Assembly: GCA_003157315.1 (NCBI GenBank)
Contig: PMJE01000242.1
Span: forward strand, 205 to 8,975
Source: Myxococcales bacterium
GTDB taxonomy: Bacteria; Myxococcota; Polyangia; Fen-1088
Length of the DNA: 8,771 nt
Reading direction: 5' to 3'
Shown here: in pieces, positions 1-5,747 of the stretch
Layout: every line of letters starts with the position of its first letter
Position numbering within the stretch: the first letter of the stretch is position 1
The notes under the pieces: model-generated
What the model saw: the letters and a program-made list of their open reading frames with translations, nothing else
What the model was told of the DNA's origin: nothing
Databases searched by the model: none
Translations under genes and position numbers: made by a program

Positions 1-774
1 CACCACCTGCTCCAGCTCGGGCGGACAGTCCGGCCTGAGATCGAGCAGGGGAACAATGGCGAGATTCGAGATGTTGAAGAGAATCTCGAATGGGTTCTCG
101 CCCGGGTGGCCTCGCATCCCGGTCAGCATCTCGTACAGAATCAGGCCGATGGCGTACTGATCGCTGAGATGGGTCACCTGGCGCGCGCCGCGGGCCTGTT
201 CGGGGGACATGTAGGCGGCGGTGCCCAGTACCGTCAGTGTCCCGGTGAGCGCCCCCGACGGTTCGTCCGTCATCAATTTCGACACACCAAAGTCGAGCAC
301 CTTGGGAACCAGATCGCCCCACGGCCCCTGGATGAGAAAAATGTTTTCCGGCTTGAGATCGCGATGAATGATGCCTTCGGCATGCCCGGCGGCAACCGCC
401 GAAAGCACAGGCAGCAAGATATCCGCCGTCTCGAGAAACTCCAGGCGCCCGCGGCTGGCCAGCAGGTGACCGAGGGTCTGCCCCTCCAGAAACTCCATCA
501 CCATGTAGGGTATGTCGCCCTCGCAGCCGACATCGCTCACGCGTACGATATTGGGGTGGTTTATGCGCGCAGCCACCTCCGCCTCGCGCAAGAAGCGTGT
601 GCGGAATTCAGGGGTTTGCGCGATGGCGGGCAGCAGCGTCTTGATCGCGAAGCGCTTCTTCAGGGCAGGATGGAACGCCTCGTAAACGGTTCCCATTCCG
701 CCTTCACCGATGGTCCGAACGATCTGGTAGCGGGCGAAGATCTGGCCAGCTTGTATCGGGTTGGTGGCGTTCAT
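1..774 (-). CDS. Ser/Thr protein kinase, PknB type (C-terminus beyond window)
   Basis: Hanks-type Ser/Thr kinase; the 258 visible residues are almost entirely the catalytic domain, read from an ATG at 774-772. Seen in order: glycine-rich loop GEGGMG (residues 23-28), ATP-anchoring Lys45 in FAIKTL, helix-C Glu64 in FLREA, catalytic loop HRDLKPEN (137-144), DFG (161-163), a Thr-rich activation segment (about 166-185), the GTAAYMSPEQ substrate-binding segment (184-193) and the conserved Asp205 of the F helix. All catalytic residues are intact, so it should be active, and the Thr cluster offers autophosphorylation sites. The domain is close to its end at RPDCPPELEQVV; family members then usually carry a Pro-rich linker, a membrane helix or a sensor domain, which is off the window, so its input is unknown. 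It lies 57 bp downstream of the RNA methyltransferase on the same strand and may be cotranscribed. No strong Shine-Dalgarno precedes the ATG. Confidence 0.93.
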   Translation of the reverse strand, partial: MNATNPIQAGQIFARYQIVRTIGEGGMGTVYEAFHPALKKRFAIKTLLPAIAQTPEFRTRFLREAEVAARINHPNIVRVSDVGCEGDIPYMVMEFLEGQTLGHLLASRGRLEFLETADILLPVLSAVAAGHAEGIIHRDLKPENIFLIQGPWGDLVPKVLDFGVSKLMTDEPSGALTGTLTVLGTAAYMSPEQARGARQVTHLSDQYAIGLILYEMLTGMRGHPGENPFEILFNISNLAIVPLLDLRPDCPPELEQVV

Positions 775-792
775 CTCTGGCAAACCCCAACT

Positions 793-838
793 AGGATAGC
801 AGTGCACGGTGCAGTACACAAAGCCGCTGCGCTATCCT
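793..838 (-). repeat. Inverted repeat spanning the methyltransferase stop and the gap to the kinase
   Basis: A perfect 8-bp inverted repeat, AGGATAGC at 793-800 and GCTATCCT at 831-838, with a 30-nt loop that itself contains short TGCAC/GTGCA pairing. The right arm covers the TAG stop of the methyltransferase gene (832-834). In the minus-strand transcript it would fold between the two genes. No U-run follows, so it is not a standard intrinsic terminator; an RNA-processing or attenuation hairpin, or chance, are the alternatives. Confidence 0.35.
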
Positions 839-2235
839 CCAACCACCAGAGCCAGTGCCTCTACATGTGGGGTCTGAGCCAGCATGTCGTAGGCAGTGAT
901 GCCGACGGTGGGCATGCCCAGACGCGCGAGGGCCGCTAGGTCACGCGCCAGAGAAGCGGGATTGCAACTCAGGTAGGCCACCAGGCGCGGGCGCAGTTGT
1001 GCCACAGCCGCGATGGTGGCCGCGGCACACCCCTTGCGCGGCGGATTGAGCACCACCAGGTCAGCCCTGCCCACGCGAGCAACATGATCCGCAACGTCGC
1101 CGGTCACGAAGCGAATGCGTGCCCCGGGATCTCCGGGCCCGCATTCGGCGAGAAATGCCTGCGCGGTCGCGCAGGCCGCCGGGTTTTCTTCGATAGCCAC
1201 CACCTCTCGCGCCAGCGGCGCCAGCGCCATGGCGATGCCGCCTGCGCCAGCATAGGCGTCGATCACGCGATCGATCGATCCCAGCCTTTCGGCAGCGGCC
1301 ACAATGTCCTGGTAGGCGCGGCCCGCCACCAGGCGATTGGCTTGAGAAAATGAACGCGGCCCCAGGCGCACGCGCGCCGGGCCGATGGTGTCTTCTATGC
1401 TAGCGGAGCCAAACAGCAGATGCTCTTTCTCGCCGAAAAGCGCGTTTCCGCGCGTGCTGTTGATGTTGTGGACCACGCCCAGCACCGCCGGGCAGGCGGC
1501 GGCAAGCTCGCGCGCCAAAGTCTCCGCCTGGGGCCAGCTTTCGCGTCCGGTGACCAACGCAACCAGCAGCTTGCCCTCGGCATTGGCGCGCACGAGTACG
1601 TACCGCAGAAGCCCGGTGCGACGAATTTCATCGAAAGGCGCGACCGCGTGTTTGACGAGCAGGGTCAGTAGCGCGGCCGCGACCTCGGCCAGCGCCGGCT
1701 CGCCGACGGGGCATCCGGACATGTCCACGATTTCATGTGATCGCGGGGCATAGGCCCCCAGCACCAGCTTGCCGTCGCGGTCGTGTCCAAAGACATACTT
1801 GGCGTTGGCGCGATAGCCGAATGGGTGCGGCGAGGGCAGGCAGGCCGCCACCGGTGCGTGGACTTCCTGCGCTGCCATCGCCTCGGCCACCAGTTCGCGT
1901 TTCCATTTCAGCTGGGCGGCATAGGCCCAGTTTGCCAGTGGGCAACCGCCGCAAGCATGGTGGGCCGGGCAGGGCGGCGTCACCCGTTCGGGCGAGGAAC
2001 TCACGATGTCTTCAAGATCAGCCCACGCGTCTCGGCCTTGCGGAAGCAGGTGCGGCGACACATGCGTCACCGTGGCGCGCACGCGCTCACCTGGCAGGGC
2101 GCCGGCCACATGCAGGCGAAAGAAAGCTGCGCTGCTTGGTACTTCGGCCACGCCGGCCCCATCGGGGTCCAGCCGGTCGATCGTCACCAAAAGGCTTACG
2201 CCTGGCTCAAGGGACGCGTCCAGAGGCAAAGCCAC
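832..2235 (-). CDS. 23S rRNA (uracil-C5)-methyltransferase, RlmD/TrmA family
   Basis: SAM-dependent enzyme that methylates C5 of a uridine in RNA, cytoplasmic. Domains: N-terminal TRAM RNA-binding fold (about 13-75); a 4Fe-4S site with Cys89-x5-Cys95-x2-Cys98 plus Cys175, the spacing of E. coli RlmD; a central domain; then a Rossmann methyltransferase domain with Gln298 in FSQAN, SAM loop DAYAGAGG (326-333), NPPRKG (397-402), nucleophile Cys424 in YLSCNP and general base Glu459 in HVEAL. NPPR instead of DPPR also occurs in RlmC, so it is not a defect. Length (467 aa) is normal. The TrmA/RlmC/RlmD specificity cannot be settled here; the Fe-S motif argues against TrmA. The start is GTG; an in-frame TAG lies two codons upstream (2244-2242), so it cannot begin earlier. 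The SD-like AGAAGGG (2243-2237) is only 1 nt from GTG but 7 nt from a TTG at codon 3 (2229-2227), which could be the true start. Confidence 0.93.
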   Translation of the reverse strand: MALPLDASLEPGVSLLVTIDRLDPDGAGVAEVPSSAAFFRLHVAGALPGERVRATVTHVSPHLLPQGRDAWADLEDIVSSSPERVTPPCPAHHACGGCPLANWAYAAQLKWKRELVAEAMAAQEVHAPVAACLPSPHPFGYRANAKYVFGHDRDGKLVLGAYAPRSHEIVDMSGCPVGEPALAEVAAALLTLLVKHAVAPFDEIRRTGLLRYVLVRANAEGKLLVALVTGRESWPQAETLARELAAACPAVLGVVHNINSTRGNALFGEKEHLLFGSASIEDTIGPARVRLGPRSFSQANRLVAGRAYQDIVAAAERLGSIDRVIDAYAGAGGIAMALAPLAREVVAIEENPAACATAQAFLAECGPGDPGARIRFVTGDVADHVARVGRADLVVLNPPRKGCAAATIAAVAQLRPRLVAYLSCNPASLARDLAALARLGMPTVGITAYDMLAQTPHVEALALVVGG

Positions 2236-2245
2236 GCCCTTCTAG

Positions 2246-2276
2246 CCAGGATCTCGCGAAGCGAGAACGTCCCTGG
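2246..2276. repeat. Short hairpin beside the methyltransferase start
   Basis: TCTCGC (2252-2257), GAA loop, GCGAGA (2261-2266) is a perfect 6-bp stem; it is flanked by CCAGGA (2246-2251) and TCCCTGG (2270-2276), which pair as an outer stem across a 3-nt bulge. In the minus-strand transcript it would lie directly upstream of the SD-like AGAAGGG and could affect translation initiation. That role is inference; it may also be debris of a repeat element, given the larger palindrome a few bases away. Confidence 0.5.
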
Positions 2277-2285
2277 CCAGCCTTT

Positions 2286-2383
2286 CCACAACAGAGAACA
2301 CAGAGATCGGATAGGAAGAAGGAATCCGGACTGCGCTGGATCCGTTTCTCATCCGGCTCTGCGTCCTCTGTGGCCTCTTTGCG
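2286..2383. repeat. Imperfect palindromic intergenic element with 9-nt CAGAG/CTCTG units
   Basis: The left arm (2286-2327) and right arm (2338-2373) are imperfect reverse complements around the loop 2328-2337. Paired blocks include ACAGAGAACACAGAG against CTCTGCGTCCTCTGT, ATCGGAT against ATCCGG, and AATCC against GGATCC. Each arm is made of 9-nt units: ACAGAGAAC and ACAGAGATC on the left (2291-2308); CTCTGCGTC, CTCTGTGGC and CTCTTTGCG on the right (2357-2383). It contains no gene. From memory, 'CCACAGAGGACACAGAG'-like tracts recur as dispersed intergenic repeats in many environmental bacterial genomes, so this is probably a copy of a REP/MITE-like family; the copy number here cannot be seen. 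Confidence 0.6.
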
Positions 2384-2435
2384 AAATAGCTAGCCTCGAT
2401 CCACGGCCCATGCGCTCTGGCTAAAGGGTGTGGTG

Positions 2436-2960
2436 CTACACGCCGGTGCCATTGCCCGAACTGGGCTTGGGCTCTGGCGGGTGGTCGGGCAAGGCCACGT
2501 CCAATGCTGCCACCGGCCGCTCCAGGGTCGACACCGCCTTGGCGCAGGCCAGGGTACGCATCCCGCTGGGAAAATGCACCTCGACCTTGCCTGGGCCTGG
2601 CGCGCCGCTGACCACGCCGATGCCAAAGGTCGCGTGGGCAACGCGCTCACCAGTCAGGTAACCTTCCCTGGGCGAGTAGGTGCGCGGTGGCTTTTTGGGG
2701 TCAAAGACCACCGCGGAGGCCGGCGTGATTGGGTTCGACCGCGTGATGCGCCGTTTTCGGGATCGCCCCCACGCATTGCCCGAGCCACCGCTGGCAGCCG
2801 CCGCAGGCTGCTGGTCGCCGCGGTAGTTGTGCTGGCCGCCGCAGAGTTTGCACACGACCTTGGCCACATGGTCGCCCACTTTGGCCATCACCACATGCCA
2901 GGTGTCGCCACAGCGGGTACAAATGTCCTCGATATCCTCTCCTACCCCAGGGGTCGACAT
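2436..2960 (-). CDS. Zinc-ribbon protein with C-terminal DUF3553/UvrD-tail-like domain
   Basis: Small cytoplasmic protein of 174 aa; no named family recognised with certainty. The N-terminal part has two CxxC knuckles, Cys14-x2-Cys17 and Cys37-x2-Cys40, 19 residues apart, fitting a zinc ribbon. A low-complexity Ala/Gly/Ser stretch (53-63) and the basic RSRKRR patch (66-71) follow. Residues about 99-147 (GERVAHATFGIGVVSG, then KVEVHFPSGMRTLACA) resemble the small beta-barrel seen in DUF3553 proteins and at the UvrD/PcrA C-terminus, which contacts RNA polymerase or nucleic acid. The tail is Pro-rich. Together these suggest a nucleic-acid- or RNA-polymerase-binding accessory factor, by inference. 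It starts 60 bp downstream of the cytochrome c gene on the same strand. A strong AGGAGG (2982-2977) lies 16 nt before the ATG, unusually far, with no alternative in-frame start between. Confidence 0.8.
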   Translation of the reverse strand: MSTPGVGEDIEDICTRCGDTWHVVMAKVGDHVAKVVCKLCGGQHNYRGDQQPAAAASGGSGNAWGRSRKRRITRSNPITPASAVVFDPKKPPRTYSPREGYLTGERVAHATFGIGVVSGAPGPGKVEVHFPSGMRTLACAKAVSTLERPVAALDVALPDHPPEPKPSSGNGTGV

Positions 2961-2976
2961 AGTTGCTTCGACGTAG

Positions 2977-2982
2977 CCTCCT
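2977..2982 (-). promoter_or_regulatory. AGGAGG Shine-Dalgarno at unusual distance
   Basis: Consensus AGGAGG on the minus strand, the best SD in the window, but 16 nt from the ATG at 2960-2958. The in-frame codons between (TAC GTC GAA GCA ACT) include no ATG, GTG or TTG. Either initiation works across this spacing, or it is aided by RNA structure, or the match is chance. Confidence 0.4.
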
Positions 2983-3020
2983 AATTGTACGAGTCTACAG
3001 GGATCGGGCCGGCTTGTGGG

Positions 3021-3440
3021 CTACTTCTTGAAAAAGGACACGGCGTAAAGGTTGAGGGCGTCAACCTGCTGCGGCGTCAGGCGATCGCCAAACGGCTTCA
3101 TTTCCTGTTCTTTCCCATTGACCGTCCGCTTGATGCCTTCAAGAACCGACTTGCGGGCCCGTTCCACGGTCACGTCTTTCCAGTAGGCGGCCTTGGTCAT
3201 GTCGTCGATGCCCATCTCGGTGCCTTGCTCGGTGTGGGCGAGGCCGTCCTCGCCATGACAGGTCGCGCACTTGGAATCCCACAAGCGCACGGTCTTCTTT
3301 TCCGGCTTGTAGCCCGCGGGCCGCGAAAGGGGTGTTCCTGCGGTTTCTGCCTGCACGTTGTGTCGGAGAAATGGGCTGGCCAGCAGGGCCATCAGTGACG
3401 GAACGAGGACCAGTCTGAAGGGCGAACTGCGGCGAAACAT
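3021..3440 (-). CDS. Periplasmic monohaem c-type cytochrome
   Basis: Class I-like cytochrome c that would carry electrons in the periplasm. Numbering from the ATG at 3440-3438 (139 aa): N-terminal signal sequence with an Arg-rich start and hydrophobic core (about 1-31, ending near VQA), a short linker, one haem site CATCH (58-62) and a likely distal ligand Met114 in QEMKPFGDRL, followed by the C-terminal helix LTPQQVDALNLYAVSF usual in cbb3-subunit-III-like cytochromes. Only one CxxCH is present. An in-frame ATG seven codons upstream (3461-3459) would add MIRECLA before the signal; the inner ATG gives the more normal signal peptide. It is divergent from the membrane protein gene at 3518 and upstream of the zinc-ribbon gene. 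The partner oxidase or donor is not in the window. Family assignment is firm, specific role unknown. Confidence 0.88.
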   Translation of the reverse strand: MFRRSSPFRLVLVPSLMALLASPFLRHNVQAETAGTPLSRPAGYKPEKKTVRLWDSKCATCHGEDGLAHTEQGTEMGIDDMTKAAYWKDVTVERARKSVLEGIKRTVNGKEQEMKPFGDRLTPQQVDALNLYAVSFFKK

Positions 3441-3517
3441 GGCGAGGCATTCTCTTATCATTTACCGGGCCAAGCGCCAGAATCGTCTTGCAGGTAGATT
3501 GAAGGTTCTTGCCCGCC
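3441..3517. promoter_or_regulatory. Divergent intergenic region
   Basis: The only space available for promoters of the cytochrome c gene (leftward) and the membrane protein gene (rightward). I see no convincing -35/-10 pair on either strand. GAAGG at 3501-3505 is the best SD candidate for the rightward gene, 12 nt before ATG 3518 and 3 nt before an in-frame TTG at 3509. Shared regulation of the divergent genes is plausible but not shown. Confidence 0.35.
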
Positions 3518-5677
3518 ATGCCTTTCCGGATTTCGCCGCTTGCCAGTGTCGTGCTGCTTGGCTGGGTCATCGCGACCAGCCAGACGATATTGCTGCGTGA
3601 GACGCTTGCGGCCGCGCAGGGCAATGAGCTGGCCATCGCCTTGGCTCTGGGCCAATGGCTGCTTCTGACCGCGGTCGGCAGCGCCGCGGCCGGGCTGCTT
3701 CCGAGCCGTTTCTCCCGTAAGTTCTTCATGGTCGGCGCGCTCTTGCTCGGCCCGGCGCTCTTCGCTGCGTTGCTGACTGCGCGCGGGCTGCCGCGCATCT
3801 TCTCGCTGGCGCCGGGCGCTCTGCTCAGCCTCGATGAGCACGTGCTTGGGCTGCTGCTCACTCTGGCGCCGGTCTGCTTGGTTGGCGGAACCAGCTTCAC
3901 CCTGGCCTGTCGACTGCCCGGCGTGGCCCCGGAGCGGGCCTACCTGGCCGAGGCAGCAGGTTGGCTCTTGGGAGGCGTGACCGCGACCTGGCTGGTGGAG
4001 ACTTGGCAGCCGTTTGCCGTGGCCGCCGGGCTGAGCGTCGGTGCAGTGCTGGCTGCGGCCTTGCTCGCCGGCCGCGCGTGGATCTTGGCGGCGGTCGGGC
4101 TCGCCGCAGTTGCCGTTTTGGGCCAGCGTGGGCTGGGCAGCGTTGAGGCGCGCAGCCTGGCCTGGCGTTGGCCAGGGGAGACCATCGAGGCGAGCGCATA
4201 CACCCGTCACGGCCATGTGGTCGTGCTGCTTCGGGCAGAGCAGCGCGCTCTCTACGAGGACGGCCATCTGGCCCTGGTGCTGCCCGAGCGCCAGTCGTCC
4301 GAAGAGCTGGCGCACTTGGCTTTGCTGCAGGTGCACGAGCCGCGGCGGATCTTCGTGGCACGTGGAATGGGTGGCCTTCTGCCCGAGATTCTCAAGTATC
4401 CAGTCGTCGAGGTGGCCATGGCAGAACCTGAGGCGACCTTGGCCGAGATGGAGATCAAGGCCGCTGACCCTGAAACACGCCAGGCGCTGCGCGATCCCCG
4501 GGTCCACATGCTAACCGGCGATGTACGCAATCTCCTTCGCAAGGATTCAGATCCTTCCTATGACGTCGTTCTGCTTTCGACGGCCGAGCCGTCGACCTTG
4601 CTCGCCAGTCGGCTGCTCACCCGGGAGAGCTTCGCCGAGGCCCGGCGCGCGTTGCGGCCCGGTGGCGTGTTGGCCTTTGCCCTGCCCGGTGCTGAGAACT
4701 ACTACAGTCCGGAATTGGTGGCGCGTAACGCCGCGATCTACAAGGCGCTGGCCTCTGTGTTCGCGCATGTGGAGGTGACGCCGCTGTCGACCAACTACTT
4801 TCTGGCCAGCGATGCGCCTTTGAGTCGCAATCCGGTGGAACTGGCGCGGCGGCTTCGCGAACGGAAGGTGACGGCCAACTTCGTGGATGAGTACGCCCTT
4901 GCGGTGCTCATGCCCGAGGAGCGCGTGCAGTCCCTGTCCGATCGGTACAGAGACGCGGCGGTTGCGGCAAGCAGCGATCGTCTTCCCACGGCGTACCTGC
5001 ACAACCTGCTGGTTTCTGGGCGTGCTGACCCCGGGCGCGTCGCCTATCTGTTGCGCTGGGCGCTGGGCCTCGGGTTCTGGCCGCTGGCGCTGGGACTTGC
5101 CGTGCTGCTTGTGGTGCCGGCTTTCCTCGTCGCGCGAGGCCGCGAGTCGCAGAGGCCAGCGCTCCTGGTTGTGTCAGTGGTCGGTTTTTCCAGCATGGCC
5201 TCGGCCTTGCTGATTCTCGACGTCACGCAGTCTGCCCTGGGAGTTCTGCATCACCTACTGGGCGCCCTGCTGGCCGCCAACATGGCTGGTCTGGCATTTG
5301 CTGCGACAACATCCACCCTGGTTTCGGGGCCGAGGAATCGACTATGGGGCGCGGTCAGCCTCTCCCTCCTGGTTCCCGCGCTTCTACCTCTGCTTTCACG
5401 CGCCTCTACACTGGTGCCGGCAGCTGTGATAATGGCCGCCTTGCTGGTTGCTTCGCTTGCAGCCGGCGCAGCGGTTGGAATCGCCTTTCGTTCAGCCTTG
5501 GACAAGGGCACTACGCCAGCGGCAACCTACGTCGTGGACTTGGTGGGTGCGGCCTTCGCCGCGCCGGTTGTTGCTGCGGTTGCGCTTCCTGGTTTCGGCC
5601 TTGACGCGGCCTGTGCGCTGGTCGCCTTGCTAGGCGCTCCACCAGCACTTGCCCTGGCAATCGCTCGGCGCCGGTGA
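3518..5677 (+). CDS. Fused polytopic membrane protein with degenerate spermidine-synthase-like domain
   Basis: 719 aa from ATG 3518 (a TTG at 3509 would add three residues). About seven membrane segments (residues 5-205), then a soluble Rossmann domain (about 225-500), then about seven more segments (515-712), ending with the YVVDLVGAAFAAP block typical of proteins annotated 'fused MFS/spermidine synthase'. The soluble domain keeps the fold landmarks: EDGH (247-250), ARGMGG (281-286) where SpeE has the glycine-rich SAM loop, Glu303, GDVRNLL (334-340), LRPGG, and SDRLPTAYL near its end. The catalytic motif D-x2-D-P reads STAEP (354-358): the two acidic residues are Ser354 and Glu357, and the DExxYHE substrate motif is lost. 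True spermidine synthesis is therefore unlikely; a binding or structural role in the inner membrane, or another reaction, is possible. It is probably cotranscribed with the porin 70 bp downstream. Confidence 0.85.
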   Translation: MPFRISPLASVVLLGWVIATSQTILLRETLAAAQGNELAIALALGQWLLLTAVGSAAAGLLPSRFSRKFFMVGALLLGPALFAALLTARGLPRIFSLAPGALLSLDEHVLGLLLTLAPVCLVGGTSFTLACRLPGVAPERAYLAEAAGWLLGGVTATWLVETWQPFAVAAGLSVGAVLAAALLAGRAWILAAVGLAAVAVLGQRGLGSVEARSLAWRWPGETIEASAYTRHGHVVVLLRAEQRALYEDGHLALVLPERQSSEELAHLALLQVHEPRRIFVARGMGGLLPEILKYPVVEVAMAEPEATLAEMEIKAADPETRQALRDPRVHMLTGDVRNLLRKDSDPSYDVVLLSTAEPSTLLASRLLTRESFAEARRALRPGGVLAFALPGAENYYSPELVARNAAIYKALASVFAHVEVTPLSTNYFLASDAPLSRNPVELARRLRERKVTANFVDEYALAVLMPEERVQSLSDRYRDAAVAASSDRLPTAYLHNLLVSGRADPGRVAYLLRWALGLGFWPLALGLAVLLVVPAFLVARGRESQRPALLVVSVVGFSSMASALLILDVTQSALGVLHHLLGALLAANMAGLAFAATTSTLVSGPRNRLWGAVSLSLLVPALLPLLSRASTLVPAAVIMAALLVASLAAGAAVGIAFRSALDKGTTPAATYVVDLVGAAFAAPVVAAVALPGFGLDAACALVALLGAPPALALAIARRR

Positions 5678-5747
5678 TCAAGGACTCTCTCATGGCTCGC
5701 GGAGTCTCTTGACCCGGGGATGGCTTTCGCATTGGATAGGCTCCCCC

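Noticed and set aside
106..939. Plus-strand open frame of 277 codons
   Set aside because: Antisense to the kinase, whose full set of catalytic motifs is on the minus strand.
1737..2393. Plus-strand open frames of over 200 codons
   Set aside because: Antisense to the methyltransferase N-terminal domain with its TRAM and Fe-S motifs; Arg/Pro-rich shadow translation.
2388..2425. TAGCC/GGCTA pair downstream of the zinc-ribbon gene as a terminator
   Set aside because: Only 5 bp of stem with a loop over 20 nt and no U-run; indistinguishable from chance.
3139..3900. Minus-strand open frame of 253 codons overlapping the cytochrome and the membrane protein gene
   Set aside because: It overlaps two well-supported genes in another frame and its sequence is low-complexity Ser/Arg/Pro.
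3458..4507. Long open frame (349 codons) on the minus strand
   Set aside because: Antisense to the recognised membrane protein gene; its translation is Gln/Arg/His-rich with no domain, as expected for a shadow frame in GC-rich DNA.
5692..5712. Six-codon reading frame between the membrane protein and porin genes
   Set aside because: Too short, no convincing ribosome binding site, no leader-peptide pattern such as repeated codons.
5649..5747. N-terminal extension of the porin from ATG 5649
   Set aside because: It overlaps the end of the preceding gene and would place 33 residues before an obvious signal peptide.
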